Made by a program: the position numbers and the translations under genes. From Ruminococcus sp. (GTDB lineage: Bacteria > Bacillota > Clostridia > Oscillospirales > Acutalibacteraceae): a stretch of DNA of 64,000 bases. Below, one piece after another: positions 15,848-24,694 of the stretch. The stretch spans positions 54,212 through 118,211 of the forward strand of contig JAFTGL010000015.1 of NCBI GenBank assembly GCA_017457955.1, in the 5' to 3' direction. Each line of letters opens with the position of its first letter. Position 1 is the first letter of the stretch. Under the pieces are notes generated by a model. The model ran no database searches and was not told where the DNA came from. It saw only the letters and a list, made by a program, of their open reading frames with translations.

Positions 15848-17392
15848 TCAGATCTCTACGGTCTTGACCTTCTCGAACTCTGCTTCGATCTCGGCAGAGG
15901 GTTTCTTGGTGGCGAGGGTCACGATGACCGCGATCACCAGCGCGAGTCCGAAGCCTAATACCAGGCTGTACAGACCGGTCTTTGCGTACAGGGTCTCGCC
16001 TCCGAAGGGGATGTAGTCCCACAGGATAACGGTGGCAAAGCCTGTGATCATACCCGCGACCGCGCCGGGCAGGTTGAAGCGCTTCCAGAACAGGGAGAGC
16101 AGGATGATCGGACCGAATGCCGCGCCGAAGCCTGCCCATGCGTCGGATACCAGACCCATGACGGAGGAATCGGGATTCAGAGCGATAACGAAAGCGATGA
16201 CTGCGACTGCGACGACGGCGATCCTGCCGACGTTCAGCGCACTCTTCTCAGAAGCCTTCTTGTTGATAACGCCTTTGTACATATCCTCGGATACCGCGGA
16301 AGCGGTGACCAGAAGCTGGCTGTCAGCCGTGCTCATGATCGCGGCAAGGATACCGCAGAGGAAGATACCGCCGATGAATACGAGGATGAAGTTGCCGTCG
16401 AAGATCTGCTGGATGGTCTTGATAAAGACGACCTCAGACTTGCCGCTCGCGACGAGATCTTCACTCAGGAAGCCTCTTGCTACCAGACCGAGGAAGGACG
16501 CGGCGCCCAGTGACAGGATGACCCAAACGATAGCGATGATACGGCTCTTCTTGACCTCTTTATCGCTCTTGATCGCCATGAAGCGGACAAGGATGTGGGG
16601 CATACCGAAGTAGCCCAGCGCCCAGCCGAGGTTGCTGATGATGGATACAGCGGTGATGGAGTTGCCCTCGCCGTCCTTCATCAGGCTCAGGAAGCCCGCG
16701 GGATCGGTGACGCCCTTAGCGGACAGCGCGCCGGTCAGGTCGCCGCTGATGCCGATGTAAGCGATGATCGGGACAGCTAAGATCGCGACCAGCATCAGGA
16801 GTCCCTGAATGAAGTCGGTGTAGCAGACCGCCTTGAAGCCGCCCAAGAGGGTGTAGACGAGGATGACGACGCCCGCGACGATCAGACCGATCATGTAGGC
16901 AGTCTTGTCGTCAGCTCCTGTGCCGAATACGTTCGCAAAGAGCTTGGCGCCCGAGGCGAAGGCAGATGCGGTGTAGACGGCGAAGAACACGATGACGATG
17001 ATGGACGATACAAGCTTTAAGATACCCTTCTTGTCATGGAAGCGGTTCTCAAAGAAGCTCGGGATGGTCAGCGAGTTGTTCGCGACGATGGTGTACTTGC
17101 GCAGTCTGCGCGCGACGAGAAACCAGTTGAGGACGGTGCCGATCAAAAGACCGATCGCGATCCAGACCTCGCCTGTACCGGCGACATAGATCGCGCCCGG
17201 CAGACCCATCAGCAGCCAGCCGCTCATATCGGACGCCTGCGCAGAGAGCGCCGCTGTCCACGAGCCAAGTCCTCGACCGCCGAGGAAGTAGTCTTCGTTG
17301 TTGCTCTGCTTAGAGTTCAGCGCGCCGATGAGTATCATCATACCCATGTAGACGACAAATGCAACAAGAATAATGATTGTGTTTGTTGACAT
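15848..17392 (-). CDS. putP: Sodium/proline symporter
   Basis: Imports proline with Na+. A 514-residue SSS-family transporter with about 13 membrane segments. The N-terminus matches PutP (YFLGGRGLGSWTAALSAQASDMSGWLLMG), including the Na+-site region around the SAQASDMSGW motif. The rest of the core, such as YTLLGGFKAVCYTDFIQG, is also conserved. It is monocistronic with a terminator downstream. Proline uptake may serve nutrition or osmotic balance. Confidence 0.93.
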   Translation of the reverse strand: MSTNTIIILVAFVVYMGMMILIGALNSKQSNNEDYFLGGRGLGSWTAALSAQASDMSGWLLMGLPGAIYVAGTGEVWIAIGLLIGTVLNWFLVARRLRKYTIVANNSLTIPSFFENRFHDKKGILKLVSSIIVIVFFAVYTASAFASGAKLFANVFGTGADDKTAYMIGLIVAGVVILVYTLLGGFKAVCYTDFIQGLLMLVAILAVPIIAYIGISGDLTGALSAKGVTDPAGFLSLMKDGEGNSITAVSIISNLGWALGYFGMPHILVRFMAIKSDKEVKKSRIIAIVWVILSLGAASFLGLVARGFLSEDLVASGKSEVVFIKTIQQIFDGNFILVFIGGIFLCGILAAIMSTADSQLLVTASAVSEDMYKGVINKKASEKSALNVGRIAVVAVAVIAFVIALNPDSSVMGLVSDAWAGFGAAFGPIILLSLFWKRFNLPGAVAGMITGFATVILWDYIPFGGETLYAKTGLYSLVLGFGLALVIAVIVTLATKKPSAEIEAEFEKVKTVEI

Positions 17393-17646
17393 GAATTTCC
17401 CTCCAAATTTCTTTTTTGGAATTATCTATTGCATGTGATCCGCAATACCTATTTATATTAGCACAAGAAAAGTGGAAACGCAATACAGAACAAAGTATAG
17501 ACTAAAATAAATACATTTTTATAAAAATGTAGTAAAAACCCTGTTATATAGCCAAAAATTTAACAGACTTAATAATAGACTGAAAACTTGACGAAAAATT
17601 AAATTCAGGCGACATCCGACATTCTGCGGTTTCTCTGTGTCTTATC
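17393..17646. other. Divergent intergenic region putP / zinc-ribbon gene
   Basis: About 250 bases of AT-rich DNA upstream of putP on one side and of the zinc-ribbon gene on the other. No ORF or RNA gene is apparent. GGAGGG precedes the putP start at its left edge. Confidence 0.5.
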
Positions 17647-17675
17647 TTGCATTTGCCGTATCGCGATGGTATAAT
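17647..17675 (+). promoter_or_regulatory. Promoter of the zinc-ribbon gene
   Basis: TTGCAT, a 17-base spacer and TATAAT lie 33 bases before the ATG. GAAGGAGGAG provides the ribosome binding site. Confidence 0.75.
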
Positions 17676-17707
17676 AACAATATAATCCGATCGAAGGAGG
17701 AGTTTTT

Positions 17708-18139
17708 ATGTCGTATCAAAGAGTTACGTGGCACAGCGGACTGACATACCGCGCGGTTTGCCCCAACTGCCGTGCCTATACGACCTACACCGATTATCAC
17801 CTCGGTTTCAGGATGTGGTACCCCGACGGCTTTGTCTACTGTGCGCGGTGCAAGCATCCGATCAGACACCATGAAAACAACGCGATCAATCCCGACGGAA
17901 GTCCCTATTTTCCGTTCCCTATCCGTACGCCTCCGCCTCCCGGATATGTCGCTTATCCGATCGAATCACTCAGAGTCTATCCTGAGTATCCGAATCCTCA
18001 GCCGAACGGCGCTCAGCCTGCTTCTCCGAATCCGTCCGAGGGACAAGAAAAGCGGTTCTGCCATATCTGCGGGCGCGAGTATATCCGCGGTCAGGCGAAG
18101 TTTTGCGCGGGCTGCGGTACCCCTCTGACAGATGTTTAA
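17708..18139 (+). CDS. Double zinc-ribbon protein
   Basis: A 143-residue protein with two Cys4 zinc-binding units: CPNC...CARC (about 21-52) and CHIC...CAGC (about 117-138). They are joined by a Pro-rich linker (IRTPPPPGYVAYP and PNPQPNGAQP). The C-terminal unit is the common zinc-ribbon_2 form that ends many regulatory or membrane proteins. There is no membrane segment. It has its own promoter and terminator. Function not known. Confidence 0.75.
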   Translation: MSYQRVTWHSGLTYRAVCPNCRAYTTYTDYHLGFRMWYPDGFVYCARCKHPIRHHENNAINPDGSPYFPFPIRTPPPPGYVAYPIESLRVYPEYPNPQPNGAQPASPNPSEGQEKRFCHICGREYIRGQAKFCAGCGTPLTDV

Positions 18140-18153
18140 TATTCTTTAAAAGC

Positions 18154-18187
18154 AAAAAACGCTTCTTCACACGGAAGAAGCGTTTTC
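18154..18187 (+). terminator. Terminator between convergent genes
   Basis: AAAACGCTTCTTC and GAAGAAGCGTTTTCTTT form a 12-bp stem with A and T flanks. It can serve both the zinc-ribbon gene and the TetR gene. Confidence 0.9.
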
Positions 18188-18188
18188 T

Positions 18189-18770
18189 TTATATCTGTAA
18201 GCCGCTCAAAAACAGCGGCATGACTGTACCTGCGTATTCGGTAAGGGAGTACTCGCCGCCGTGCAGACACCAGTCGTAGAGCAGCGCTCTTTCGGCGATC
18301 GCGTACAGGCGCACGATCTCGGCGGCTGACTTTTGGCGGGTGATTTCGCCGCGCTCCTGTCCGAGCTGTACCAGCTTTTTGAGAAGGCGGTAGTACATGC
18401 GGCTGTGGTCGAGAAGCTCCTTTTCTCCGCGCTTACTCAGCTGCTGGGCGTAGAGGCGGGAGAGAAGCTCGATGTCGATGTTGTTCTCGATCATCATGCA
18501 CAGCTCGCGGGTGAGGAAAATCAGGTTATCGACCGCGTTCAGACTGTAGTCCAGTTCCCGTTCCAGCTCGGTGTACTTCTCGTCAAAGAGATAGGCGAGG
18601 GAGCCGATCAGGCTGTCCTTACTGTCAAAGTAGTGGTAAAAGGAGCCTTTGGAAGTGCCGGAAAGGCGGATGATCTCGTCGACGGTGGTGCTTTCAAAGC
18701 CTTGTTCATAGAAAAGCTGCCACGCGGCAGAGACGATCTTACTTTTGGTATTGTTCACGGATTTCTTCAT
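18189..18770 (-). CDS. TetR-family transcriptional regulator
   Basis: A 193-residue repressor. The HTH is clear at the N-terminus (KIVSAAWQLFYEQGFESTT, then SGTSKGSFYHYFDSKDSL). The C-terminal helical domain would bind an unknown ligand. The start is placed at MKKSVNNTKSK because the longer frame lacks a ribosome binding site and runs through the operator region. The gene is divergent from alr. A perfect inverted repeat just upstream suggests autoregulation. Confidence 0.9.
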   Translation of the reverse strand: MKKSVNNTKSKIVSAAWQLFYEQGFESTTVDEIIRLSGTSKGSFYHYFDSKDSLIGSLAYLFDEKYTELERELDYSLNAVDNLIFLTRELCMMIENNIDIELLSRLYAQQLSKRGEKELLDHSRMYYRLLKKLVQLGQERGEITRQKSAAEIVRLYAIAERALLYDWCLHGGEYSLTEYAGTVMPLFLSGLQI

Positions 18771-18787
18771 GATTAGCCGACCTTTTG

Positions 18788-18814
18788 ATAGAATGATTCT
18801 ATATTTCATTCTAT
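18788..18814. promoter_or_regulatory. Candidate TetR operator
   Basis: ATAGAATGATTCTAT is a perfect 7-bp inverted repeat around one G (18788-18802). A third half-site ATTCTAT follows at 18808-18814. It lies 18 bases upstream of the tetR ATG and 50 bases upstream of the alr promoter. Confidence 0.6.
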
Positions 18815-18865
18815 ACTTCGGTCTGATCTCTGTCAAGCTTTGGCACAAAAACTTTTGCAGTTATA

Positions 18866-18894
18866 TTGTAAAAGGATTCATTTTGTATTATAAT
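18866..18894 (+). promoter_or_regulatory. Promoter of alr
   Basis: TTGTAA, a 17-base spacer and TATAAT lie 34 bases before the alr start codon. Confidence 0.75.
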
Positions 18895-18927
18895 ACCTAT
18901 ATATATGCCAAAAATGAGGTGACTGAT

Positions 18928-20136
18928 TTGGAAGATAACCTGATTTTTACCCGCCGCTTATGGGCGGAGATCAATATGAACGCGATCCGTGAGAATTATG
19001 AAGCGATCCGCGATACGATCGGCGAAGGGGTCAAGCTCTGCTGTGTCGTCAAAGCGGACGGCTACGGTCACGGCGCTGTGGAGATCTGTAAGCTCTATCA
19101 TGAACTGGGCGTGGATTTCCTCGCGGTATCAAACCTCGATGAAGCGCTGGAATTACGCCGTGCCGATATCACGGAGCCGATTTTGATTCTCGGTTACACG
19201 CCTGCGAATCGCTGTCGCGATCTGTGCCGTATGAACATCAGCCAGGCGGTTTACAGCCTCGAATACGCACGTGCACTGTCGGAACAGTGTGAAGCGCTGG
19301 GCACTGAGGTCAAGGCGCATATCAAGGTGGATACCGGCATGAGCCGTATCGGCTTTTTGTGTCAGGAATTCCCGAGAGACAATCATTCTATTGAAGAAAT
19401 AAAAGAGGCGTGCAGGCTCCCGCATATCATCACTGAGGGTATCTTTACCCACTTCGCGGTCGCCGATGACGGAGAGAACGGCGAAGCCTATACCATGAAG
19501 CAGTATGAGAATTTCTCCCATACCGTTGATGAACTGGAAAAGGCGGGGATCCATTTCGATATCCGTCACTGCTCCAACTCGGGCGCGATCATGGATTACC
19601 CGAAAATGCGATTCGACATGGTGCGCGCGGGGATCATTCTCTACGGCTACGCGCCGTCGGGCAGTATGCGGAATCAGCTTGCTTTGAAGCCTGCTATGCG
19701 CCTGAAAACCCTGATCTCTCACGTCAAGACCATCCCCGCTGGAACGACGGTCAGCTACGGACGCACCTTTACTGCCGACCATGACATGCGTGTCGCGACC
19801 GTGCCTGTCGGTTACGCTGACGGCTACATACGCGCGTATGCCGAGGACGGTTATATGTTCGTATGGGACAAGACCAAAAAGTTCGGCAAGAACTGCAAGA
19901 TCATCGGGCGTATCTGCATGGATCAGACCATGCTGGACGTCACAGATTTCCCCGAAGCAGAGGTCGGCAATGTGGTCGTTGTATTCGGCAACGGCAAGGA
20001 CGGTGAGCCTACCGCCGAGGATATCGCGCGCTGGGGCGACACCATCAGCTATGAGGTGCTGTGCGCCGTCAGTAAGCGTGTGCCGAGGTTGTACCGCACC
20101 AACTGGATCACGGGAAACGTAGTGTATAAATTATAA
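18928..20136 (+). CDS. alr: Alanine racemase
   Basis: PLP enzyme that converts L- to D-alanine for peptidoglycan. The PLP-lysine motif VVKADGYGHG is at about residue 36-45, and the catalytic Tyr region is in a later loop. Substrate-binding motifs such as HIKVDTGMSRIGF and VATVPVGYADGY are present. The TTG start at 18928 is favoured by GAGGTGAC 6-12 bases upstream and gives 402 residues; the frame is open further 5' but passes through the promoter. polA follows 11 bases later. Confidence 0.93.
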   Translation: MEDNLIFTRRLWAEINMNAIRENYEAIRDTIGEGVKLCCVVKADGYGHGAVEICKLYHELGVDFLAVSNLDEALELRRADITEPILILGYTPANRCRDLCRMNISQAVYSLEYARALSEQCEALGTEVKAHIKVDTGMSRIGFLCQEFPRDNHSIEEIKEACRLPHIITEGIFTHFAVADDGENGEAYTMKQYENFSHTVDELEKAGIHFDIRHCSNSGAIMDYPKMRFDMVRAGIILYGYAPSGSMRNQLALKPAMRLKTLISHVKTIPAGTTVSYGRTFTADHDMRVATVPVGYADGYIRAYAEDGYMFVWDKTKKFGKNCKIIGRICMDQTMLDVTDFPEAEVGNVVVVFGNGKDGEPTAEDIARWGDTISYEVLCAVSKRVPRLYRTNWITGNVVYKL

Positions 20137-20147
20137 CGGGAGAACCA

Positions 20148-22700
20148 ATGAAACTTTTAGTAGTAGACGGAAACAGTATTTTGAACCGCGCCTTTTACGG
20201 TATCAAGCCGCTGACAACGAAGGATGGTCAGTTCACTAACGCCATTTACGGCTTTCTGACCATGTTTGAGCGCATGAAGGCGGACGTACAGCCCGATGCT
20301 GTCGCCATCGCCTTTGACCTCAAGACGAAAACCTTCCGCCATAAGGCGTATGATCTCTATAAAGCTAACCGCAAGGGCATGCCTGAGGAACTGCATATGC
20401 AGATGGCTCCGCTGAAGGAACTGCTGACGGACTTGGGCTACAAGCTCGTGACCTGCGAGGGCTATGAAGCGGACGATATCCTCGGCACGCTGTCAAAGAC
20501 CTGCGCCGATACGGGCAACACCTGCGTGATCGCGACAGGCGACCGCGACAGCTTACAGCTGGTAAACGACAGCGTTTCGGTGCGCCTTGCGAAGAACCTC
20601 AACGGCACGATGATGTATACGCCCGAGGTGGTCAAGGAGGAATACGGCGTAGAGCCGAAGAAGCTGATCGAGATCAAGGCGATACAGGGCGACTCGTCCG
20701 ACAACATCCCCGGCGTCGCGGGAATCGGTCCGAAGGGTGCGACGGAGCTGATTCAAAAGTACGACAACATCGACTATATCTATGAGCATCTGGACGAGCT
20801 GGACATCAAGCCGGGCATGAGGGCGAAGCTGGAGAAGTCAAAAGAAAACTGCTTCATGAGCCGCATGCTGGGCGAGATCTGCCTGACCGCGCCGATCGAC
20901 ACCGACCTCGACAGTTACAAGGCGGGTGAGGGTGATAAGGCTGCCGCCGCAAGGCTGATGGCGAAGCTGGAGCTGTTCTCGCTGATCAAGAAGTTCGATC
21001 TGGATCTGTCGGACGATAAGGTCGTGGAGCAGGACGAACAGCGTAGCTTCAAGGTCGTTGAAGCCGACGGTGAAACGCTGGACAAAATTCTCTCAGAGAA
21101 AAATATATATCTGCAAATTTCTTTTGAAGAAAATAAGCCTGCTGTTGCTTATATTTCTACAGAAGAAATATTATACAGGATTAATTCCACAGAAGAAATA
21201 AACAAGCTGTTAAAGAGCGGCAAACAGCTCTTTACCGATAACAGCAAGCCGATTTTTGCTTACTGTGACCGCGAGGGGATCGAGGTCGATATCGCCTTTG
21301 ATATCTCCCTTGCCGCCTACCTGCTCAGCCCCTCGTCGTCGAGCTATTCTCTCGACCGCTTGTGCGCCGAGTACAGCATCCCTGTCGCAAAGGCTGAGAG
21401 CGGGGAAGAGGGCTTAGGATATATCCACGCGATGCCCGCGCTGTGCAAGCGTCTTAAGGACGATATCCACGATATCGCAAACGACAAGCTGTTATATGAA
21501 ATCGAGATACCGCTCGCGCGCGTGCTGGCGCGTATGGAGAATCTGGGCTTTGCCGTCGATGTGGACGGAATCCGCGCCTACGGCGAACAGCTCAGCCGAG
21601 AGGTGGACGAGCTGCAGAAATCCATCTATGAGGACGTCGGCTATGAGTTCAACATCAATTCGCCGAAACAGTTGGCGACCGCCTTGTTTGAGGAACTGAA
21701 CCTGCCGACCCGCAAAAAGACCAAGAGCGGTTATTCGACCAACGCCGAGGTGCTGGAAAGTCTTTTGCCGTTCCATCCTGTTATCGCGAAGATCCTCGAG
21801 TACCGCACTGTGGCGAAGCTGAAATCCACCTACTGCGACTCGCTGATCGACAAGGTCGCCGCGGACGGACGAATCCACTCGTCATTCAACCAGACCGAGA
21901 CCCGAACGGGGCGTATCAGTTCCACCGAGCCGAATTTGCAGAACATCCCCGTGCGCACCGAACGCGGTCGGGAGTTCAGGCGTTTCTTCAAAGCGAAGGA
22001 CGGCTGTGTTCTGGTCGACGCCGACTACTCGCAGATCGAACTGCGTGTGCTGGCGCATATTTCCGGCGACAAAAATATGCAGCAGGCGTTCCGCGACAAT
22101 ATCGACATCCACACCGTCACTGCGTCCGAGGTGTTCGGTGTACCGATCAACGGGGTCACGCCGCTGATGCGCAGTCGTGCAAAAGCGGTCAACTTCGGTA
22201 TCGTTTACGGTATCGGCGCGTTTTCGCTGTCAAAGGATATCGGCGTTACCGTGCGCGAAGCAAAGAGGTATATCGAGAATTATCTCGCGCATTTTTCCGC
22301 GATCGACAGCTATATGAACGAGACCATCCAGCACGCGAAAGAGGACGGTTATGTCAGCACCCTCGAGGGCAGAAGGCGTTATCTGCCTGAGTTGTCCGCG
22401 TCCAACTTCAACACCCGCTCGTTCGGTGAACGCGTCGCGCGCAATGCGCCGATCCAGGGCACTGCCGCCGACATCATCAAGATCGCGATGGTGCGGGTCG
22501 ATGAACGGTTGAAGAAGGAAGGATTAGAGGCGCGGCTTATCTTACAGGTACACGACGAGCTGATCGTTGAAGCGCCTGTTTTTGAGAGCATGCAGGTCGC
22601 GATGCTCCTGCAGGAAGAGATGGAAAATGCCGTGAAGCTGGATATTCCCCTCACCGCGGAAGCCTCGATGGGCGAGACGTGGTATGAGGCGAAAGGTTAG
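20148..22700 (+). CDS. polA: DNA polymerase I
   Basis: An 850-residue repair and Okazaki-fragment polymerase. It has the N-terminal 5'-3' exonuclease (GDRDSLQLV, GDSSDNIPGV), a middle domain that lacks the DxE exonuclease signature I would expect (FDISLAAYLLSP remains), and a polymerase domain. Motif A is DYSQIELRVLAH, motif B RSRAKAVNFGIVYG and motif C VHDELIVE. The 3'-5' proofreading activity is probably lost, as in many Firmicute PolA proteins. GGGAGAAC precedes the ATG. It probably shares the alr transcript. Confidence 0.97.
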   Translation: MKLLVVDGNSILNRAFYGIKPLTTKDGQFTNAIYGFLTMFERMKADVQPDAVAIAFDLKTKTFRHKAYDLYKANRKGMPEELHMQMAPLKELLTDLGYKLVTCEGYEADDILGTLSKTCADTGNTCVIATGDRDSLQLVNDSVSVRLAKNLNGTMMYTPEVVKEEYGVEPKKLIEIKAIQGDSSDNIPGVAGIGPKGATELIQKYDNIDYIYEHLDELDIKPGMRAKLEKSKENCFMSRMLGEICLTAPIDTDLDSYKAGEGDKAAAARLMAKLELFSLIKKFDLDLSDDKVVEQDEQRSFKVVEADGETLDKILSEKNIYLQISFEENKPAVAYISTEEILYRINSTEEINKLLKSGKQLFTDNSKPIFAYCDREGIEVDIAFDISLAAYLLSPSSSSYSLDRLCAEYSIPVAKAESGEEGLGYIHAMPALCKRLKDDIHDIANDKLLYEIEIPLARVLARMENLGFAVDVDGIRAYGEQLSREVDELQKSIYEDVGYEFNINSPKQLATALFEELNLPTRKKTKSGYSTNAEVLESLLPFHPVIAKILEYRTVAKLKSTYCDSLIDKVAADGRIHSSFNQTETRTGRISSTEPNLQNIPVRTERGREFRRFFKAKDGCVLVDADYSQIELRVLAHISGDKNMQQAFRDNIDIHTVTASEVFGVPINGVTPLMRSRAKAVNFGIVYGIGAFSLSKDIGVTVREAKRYIENYLAHFSAIDSYMNETIQHAKEDGYVSTLEGRRRYLPELSASNFNTRSFGERVARNAPIQGTAADIIKIAMVRVDERLKKEGLEARLILQVHDELIVEAPVFESMQVAMLLQEEMENAVKLDIPLTAEASMGETWYEAKG

Positions 22701-22713
22701 TTTCGCTGCGTTC

Positions 22714-22765
22714 AAAAGAATAAAGAATAATGAATAAAGAATAATGAAGGGCGGGCTCAGCCCGC
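22714..22765 (+). repeat. Short tandem repeat and GC hairpin after polA
   Basis: An AATAAAGAATAATG unit is repeated twice, followed by GCGGGCTCAGCCCGC, a perfect hairpin. The block lies between polA and the phosphatase gene. It may attenuate or process the transcript; no T run follows. Confidence 0.6.
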
Positions 22766-22791
22766 ACCCGAATGATATATGTGGTGAAATC

Positions 22792-23247
22792 ATGAAGAAA
22801 TTGTTATTTGTTTGTACGGGAAATACCTGCCGCAGTCCGATGGCTGAGGTGATCTTCAACGCCCTCGCGAAGGAAAAGGGGCTTGACTGGCACGCCGAGA
22901 GCGCGGGAGTAGCGGCGGTCGGCGACCGTCCTGCTTCGCCGAACGCGATACAGGCTGTCGCGGAGATCGGGCTCGATCTTACCATGCACACTACCCGCTT
23001 TTTGCCCGCGATCGACCTCAACGAGTATTCGCTGTTTGTGGGCTTAGGTGAGGAACATGCGGATATCCTGCGCTCCATCGGTATCCCTGCCGACATGGTG
23101 CGGGTGCTGTACCGTGCGCCCAATGTGGACGACATCTACGATCTGCGTATGGACATCGTCGACCCCTACGGCGGCGATCTGAACGCCTACCGCAAGTGCC
23201 GCGACGATATCGTCGGCGCGGTCAAAGTGCTGATGACGACCTTATGA
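22792..23247 (+). CDS. Low-molecular-weight protein tyrosine phosphatase
   Basis: A 151-residue member of the LMW-PTP / arsenate-reductase-like family. The P-loop FVCTGNTCRSP (CX5R) is at residues 7-17. The ending VDPYGGDLNAYRKCRDDI supplies the general-acid DP motif. It likely dephosphorylates protein tyrosine or arginine. Its stop overlaps the next start by 4 bases (ATGA), tying it to rimI and tsaD. Confidence 0.9.
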   Translation: MKKLLFVCTGNTCRSPMAEVIFNALAKEKGLDWHAESAGVAAVGDRPASPNAIQAVAEIGLDLTMHTTRFLPAIDLNEYSLFVGLGEEHADILRSIGIPADMVRVLYRAPNVDDIYDLRMDIVDPYGGDLNAYRKCRDDIVGAVKVLMTTL

Positions 23248-23711
23248 TACTGACAGAAATGCTGCCCGAGCATATCGGCGGCGTGAAAGCGCTGTTGGAC
23301 GTTTGCTTCGGCGAAAGTGCGTGGTCGGTCGATATGATCCGCGCTCAGCTCGAGAAACCTGATTCCCGCTCAATGGCGGCATTGGATGAAGGAATGATCG
23401 TCGGCTATCTGGCGTTTGAACAGATCGTGGACGAGGGGAGTATCGTCGAAGTGGCAGTACATCCCGATCATCGCCGTCGGGGGATTGCGCAAAGGCTGAT
23501 AGAATCGGCAATCAGGAACGCGGGGGCTCTCAGCGTCGTGTTCCTCGAGGTGAGGGAGAGCAATGTGCCCGCGATCGCGCTCTATGAAAAGATAGGGTTT
23601 GAGCGGATCGGCATACGGAAGGATTATTATGATAACCCGAAGGAAAACGCGGTTATCATGAAATATAATGGAGTAACATATGAAAATACTGGCAATCGAA
23701 AGCAGCTGTGA
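23244..23711 (+). CDS. rimI: Ribosomal protein S18-alanine N-acetyltransferase
   Basis: A 155-residue GNAT acetyltransferase. The acetyl-CoA binding loop is VAVHPDHRRRGIAQRLI (about 72-88) and the C-terminal β-strand pattern reads NVPAIALYEKIGFERIG. RimI acetylates the N-terminal Ala of S18 and is commonly encoded next to tsaD, as here. The 5' end overlaps the phosphatase and the 3' end overlaps tsaD by 32 bases. Confidence 0.88.
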   Translation: MILTEMLPEHIGGVKALLDVCFGESAWSVDMIRAQLEKPDSRSMAALDEGMIVGYLAFEQIVDEGSIVEVAVHPDHRRRGIAQRLIESAIRNAGALSVVFLEVRESNVPAIALYEKIGFERIGIRKDYYDNPKENAVIMKYNGVTYENTGNRKQL

Positions 23712-24693
23712 CGAGACCGCCGCGGCTGTGGTGGAGGACGGCAGAACCGTCCTGTCCAATATCATTGCGTCGCAGGTCGAGGAACATAAGCTCTACGGCG
23801 GCGTGGTGCCCGAGATCGCGTCCCGCCGTCACGCGGAGGCGATCGTCGGCGTGGTGGATGAAGCGGTCAAAACAGCAAATTGTACGCTCGATGATATCGA
23901 CGCGGTCGCCGTGACCTACGCGCCCGGGTTGATCGGCGCGCTGCTGGTCGGCGTGAATTTCGCGAAGGGTCTGGCTCTGGCGACAAACAAGCCGCTGATA
24001 CCGACCCATCACCTGCGCTCGCATATCGCGGCAAATTATATTTCACATAAAGAATTAAAACCACCCTTTTTATGCTTAGTGGTCTCGGGCGGTCACAGCC
24101 ATATCGTCGAGGTGAAGGATTACACCGATATGAAGGTCATTGGCAGGACCCGCGACGACGCGGCGGGCGAGGCGTTCGACAAGGCTGCCCGCGCGATGGG
24201 GATTCCGTATCCCGGCGGGGTGGAGCTGGACAAGATCGCCGAGAACGGCGACGATACTGCCTTTTCTATGCCGAGACCGCGGGTGGACGGATCGCCGTAT
24301 GATTTCTCATTCTCGGGACTGAAAACGGCGGTCATCAACCTGATCCACAACCGTCATCAGAAGGGCGAGGACATCCCTGTTGCGGATGTCTGCGCCTCTT
24401 ACCGCAAAGCGGTAGTCGGCTGTCTGACGGACAACTTTTTGCAGGCGGCGGAGGACTTGGACTATACGACCTTAGTGACCGCGGGCGGCGTGTCGGCAAA
24501 TTCACTGCTGCGTCGCGAGCTGGAAGAAAAATGCAGGGGCAAATATCAGCTCTACATGCCCGAAAAAGCCTTGTGCGGCGACAACGGCGCGATGGTCGGG
24601 GCGCAGGGCTACTATGAATACCTTGCGGGTCATGTGGCAAAAAGCGACCTCAACGCGGTCGCGACCCTGCCGATCAACGAAAACAGGTTTTAA
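23680..24693 (+). CDS. tsaD: tRNA N6-threonylcarbamoyladenosine transferase
   Basis: Transfers the threonylcarbamoyl group to A37 of ANN-decoding tRNAs, with TsaB and TsaE, which are not in this window. The 337-residue ASKHA-fold protein begins MKILAIESSCDETAAAV. It carries the metal motif THHLRSHI (HxxxH) near 108, plus LVVSGGHSHIV. The ATG lies inside the end of rimI, with GGAGTAAC before it. Confidence 0.96.
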   Translation: MKILAIESSCDETAAAVVEDGRTVLSNIIASQVEEHKLYGGVVPEIASRRHAEAIVGVVDEAVKTANCTLDDIDAVAVTYAPGLIGALLVGVNFAKGLALATNKPLIPTHHLRSHIAANYISHKELKPPFLCLVVSGGHSHIVEVKDYTDMKVIGRTRDDAAGEAFDKAARAMGIPYPGGVELDKIAENGDDTAFSMPRPRVDGSPYDFSFSGLKTAVINLIHNRHQKGEDIPVADVCASYRKAVVGCLTDNFLQAAEDLDYTTLVTAGGVSANSLLRRELEEKCRGKYQLYMPEKALCGDNGAMVGAQGYYEYLAGHVAKSDLNAVATLPINENRF

Positions 24694-24694
24694 G

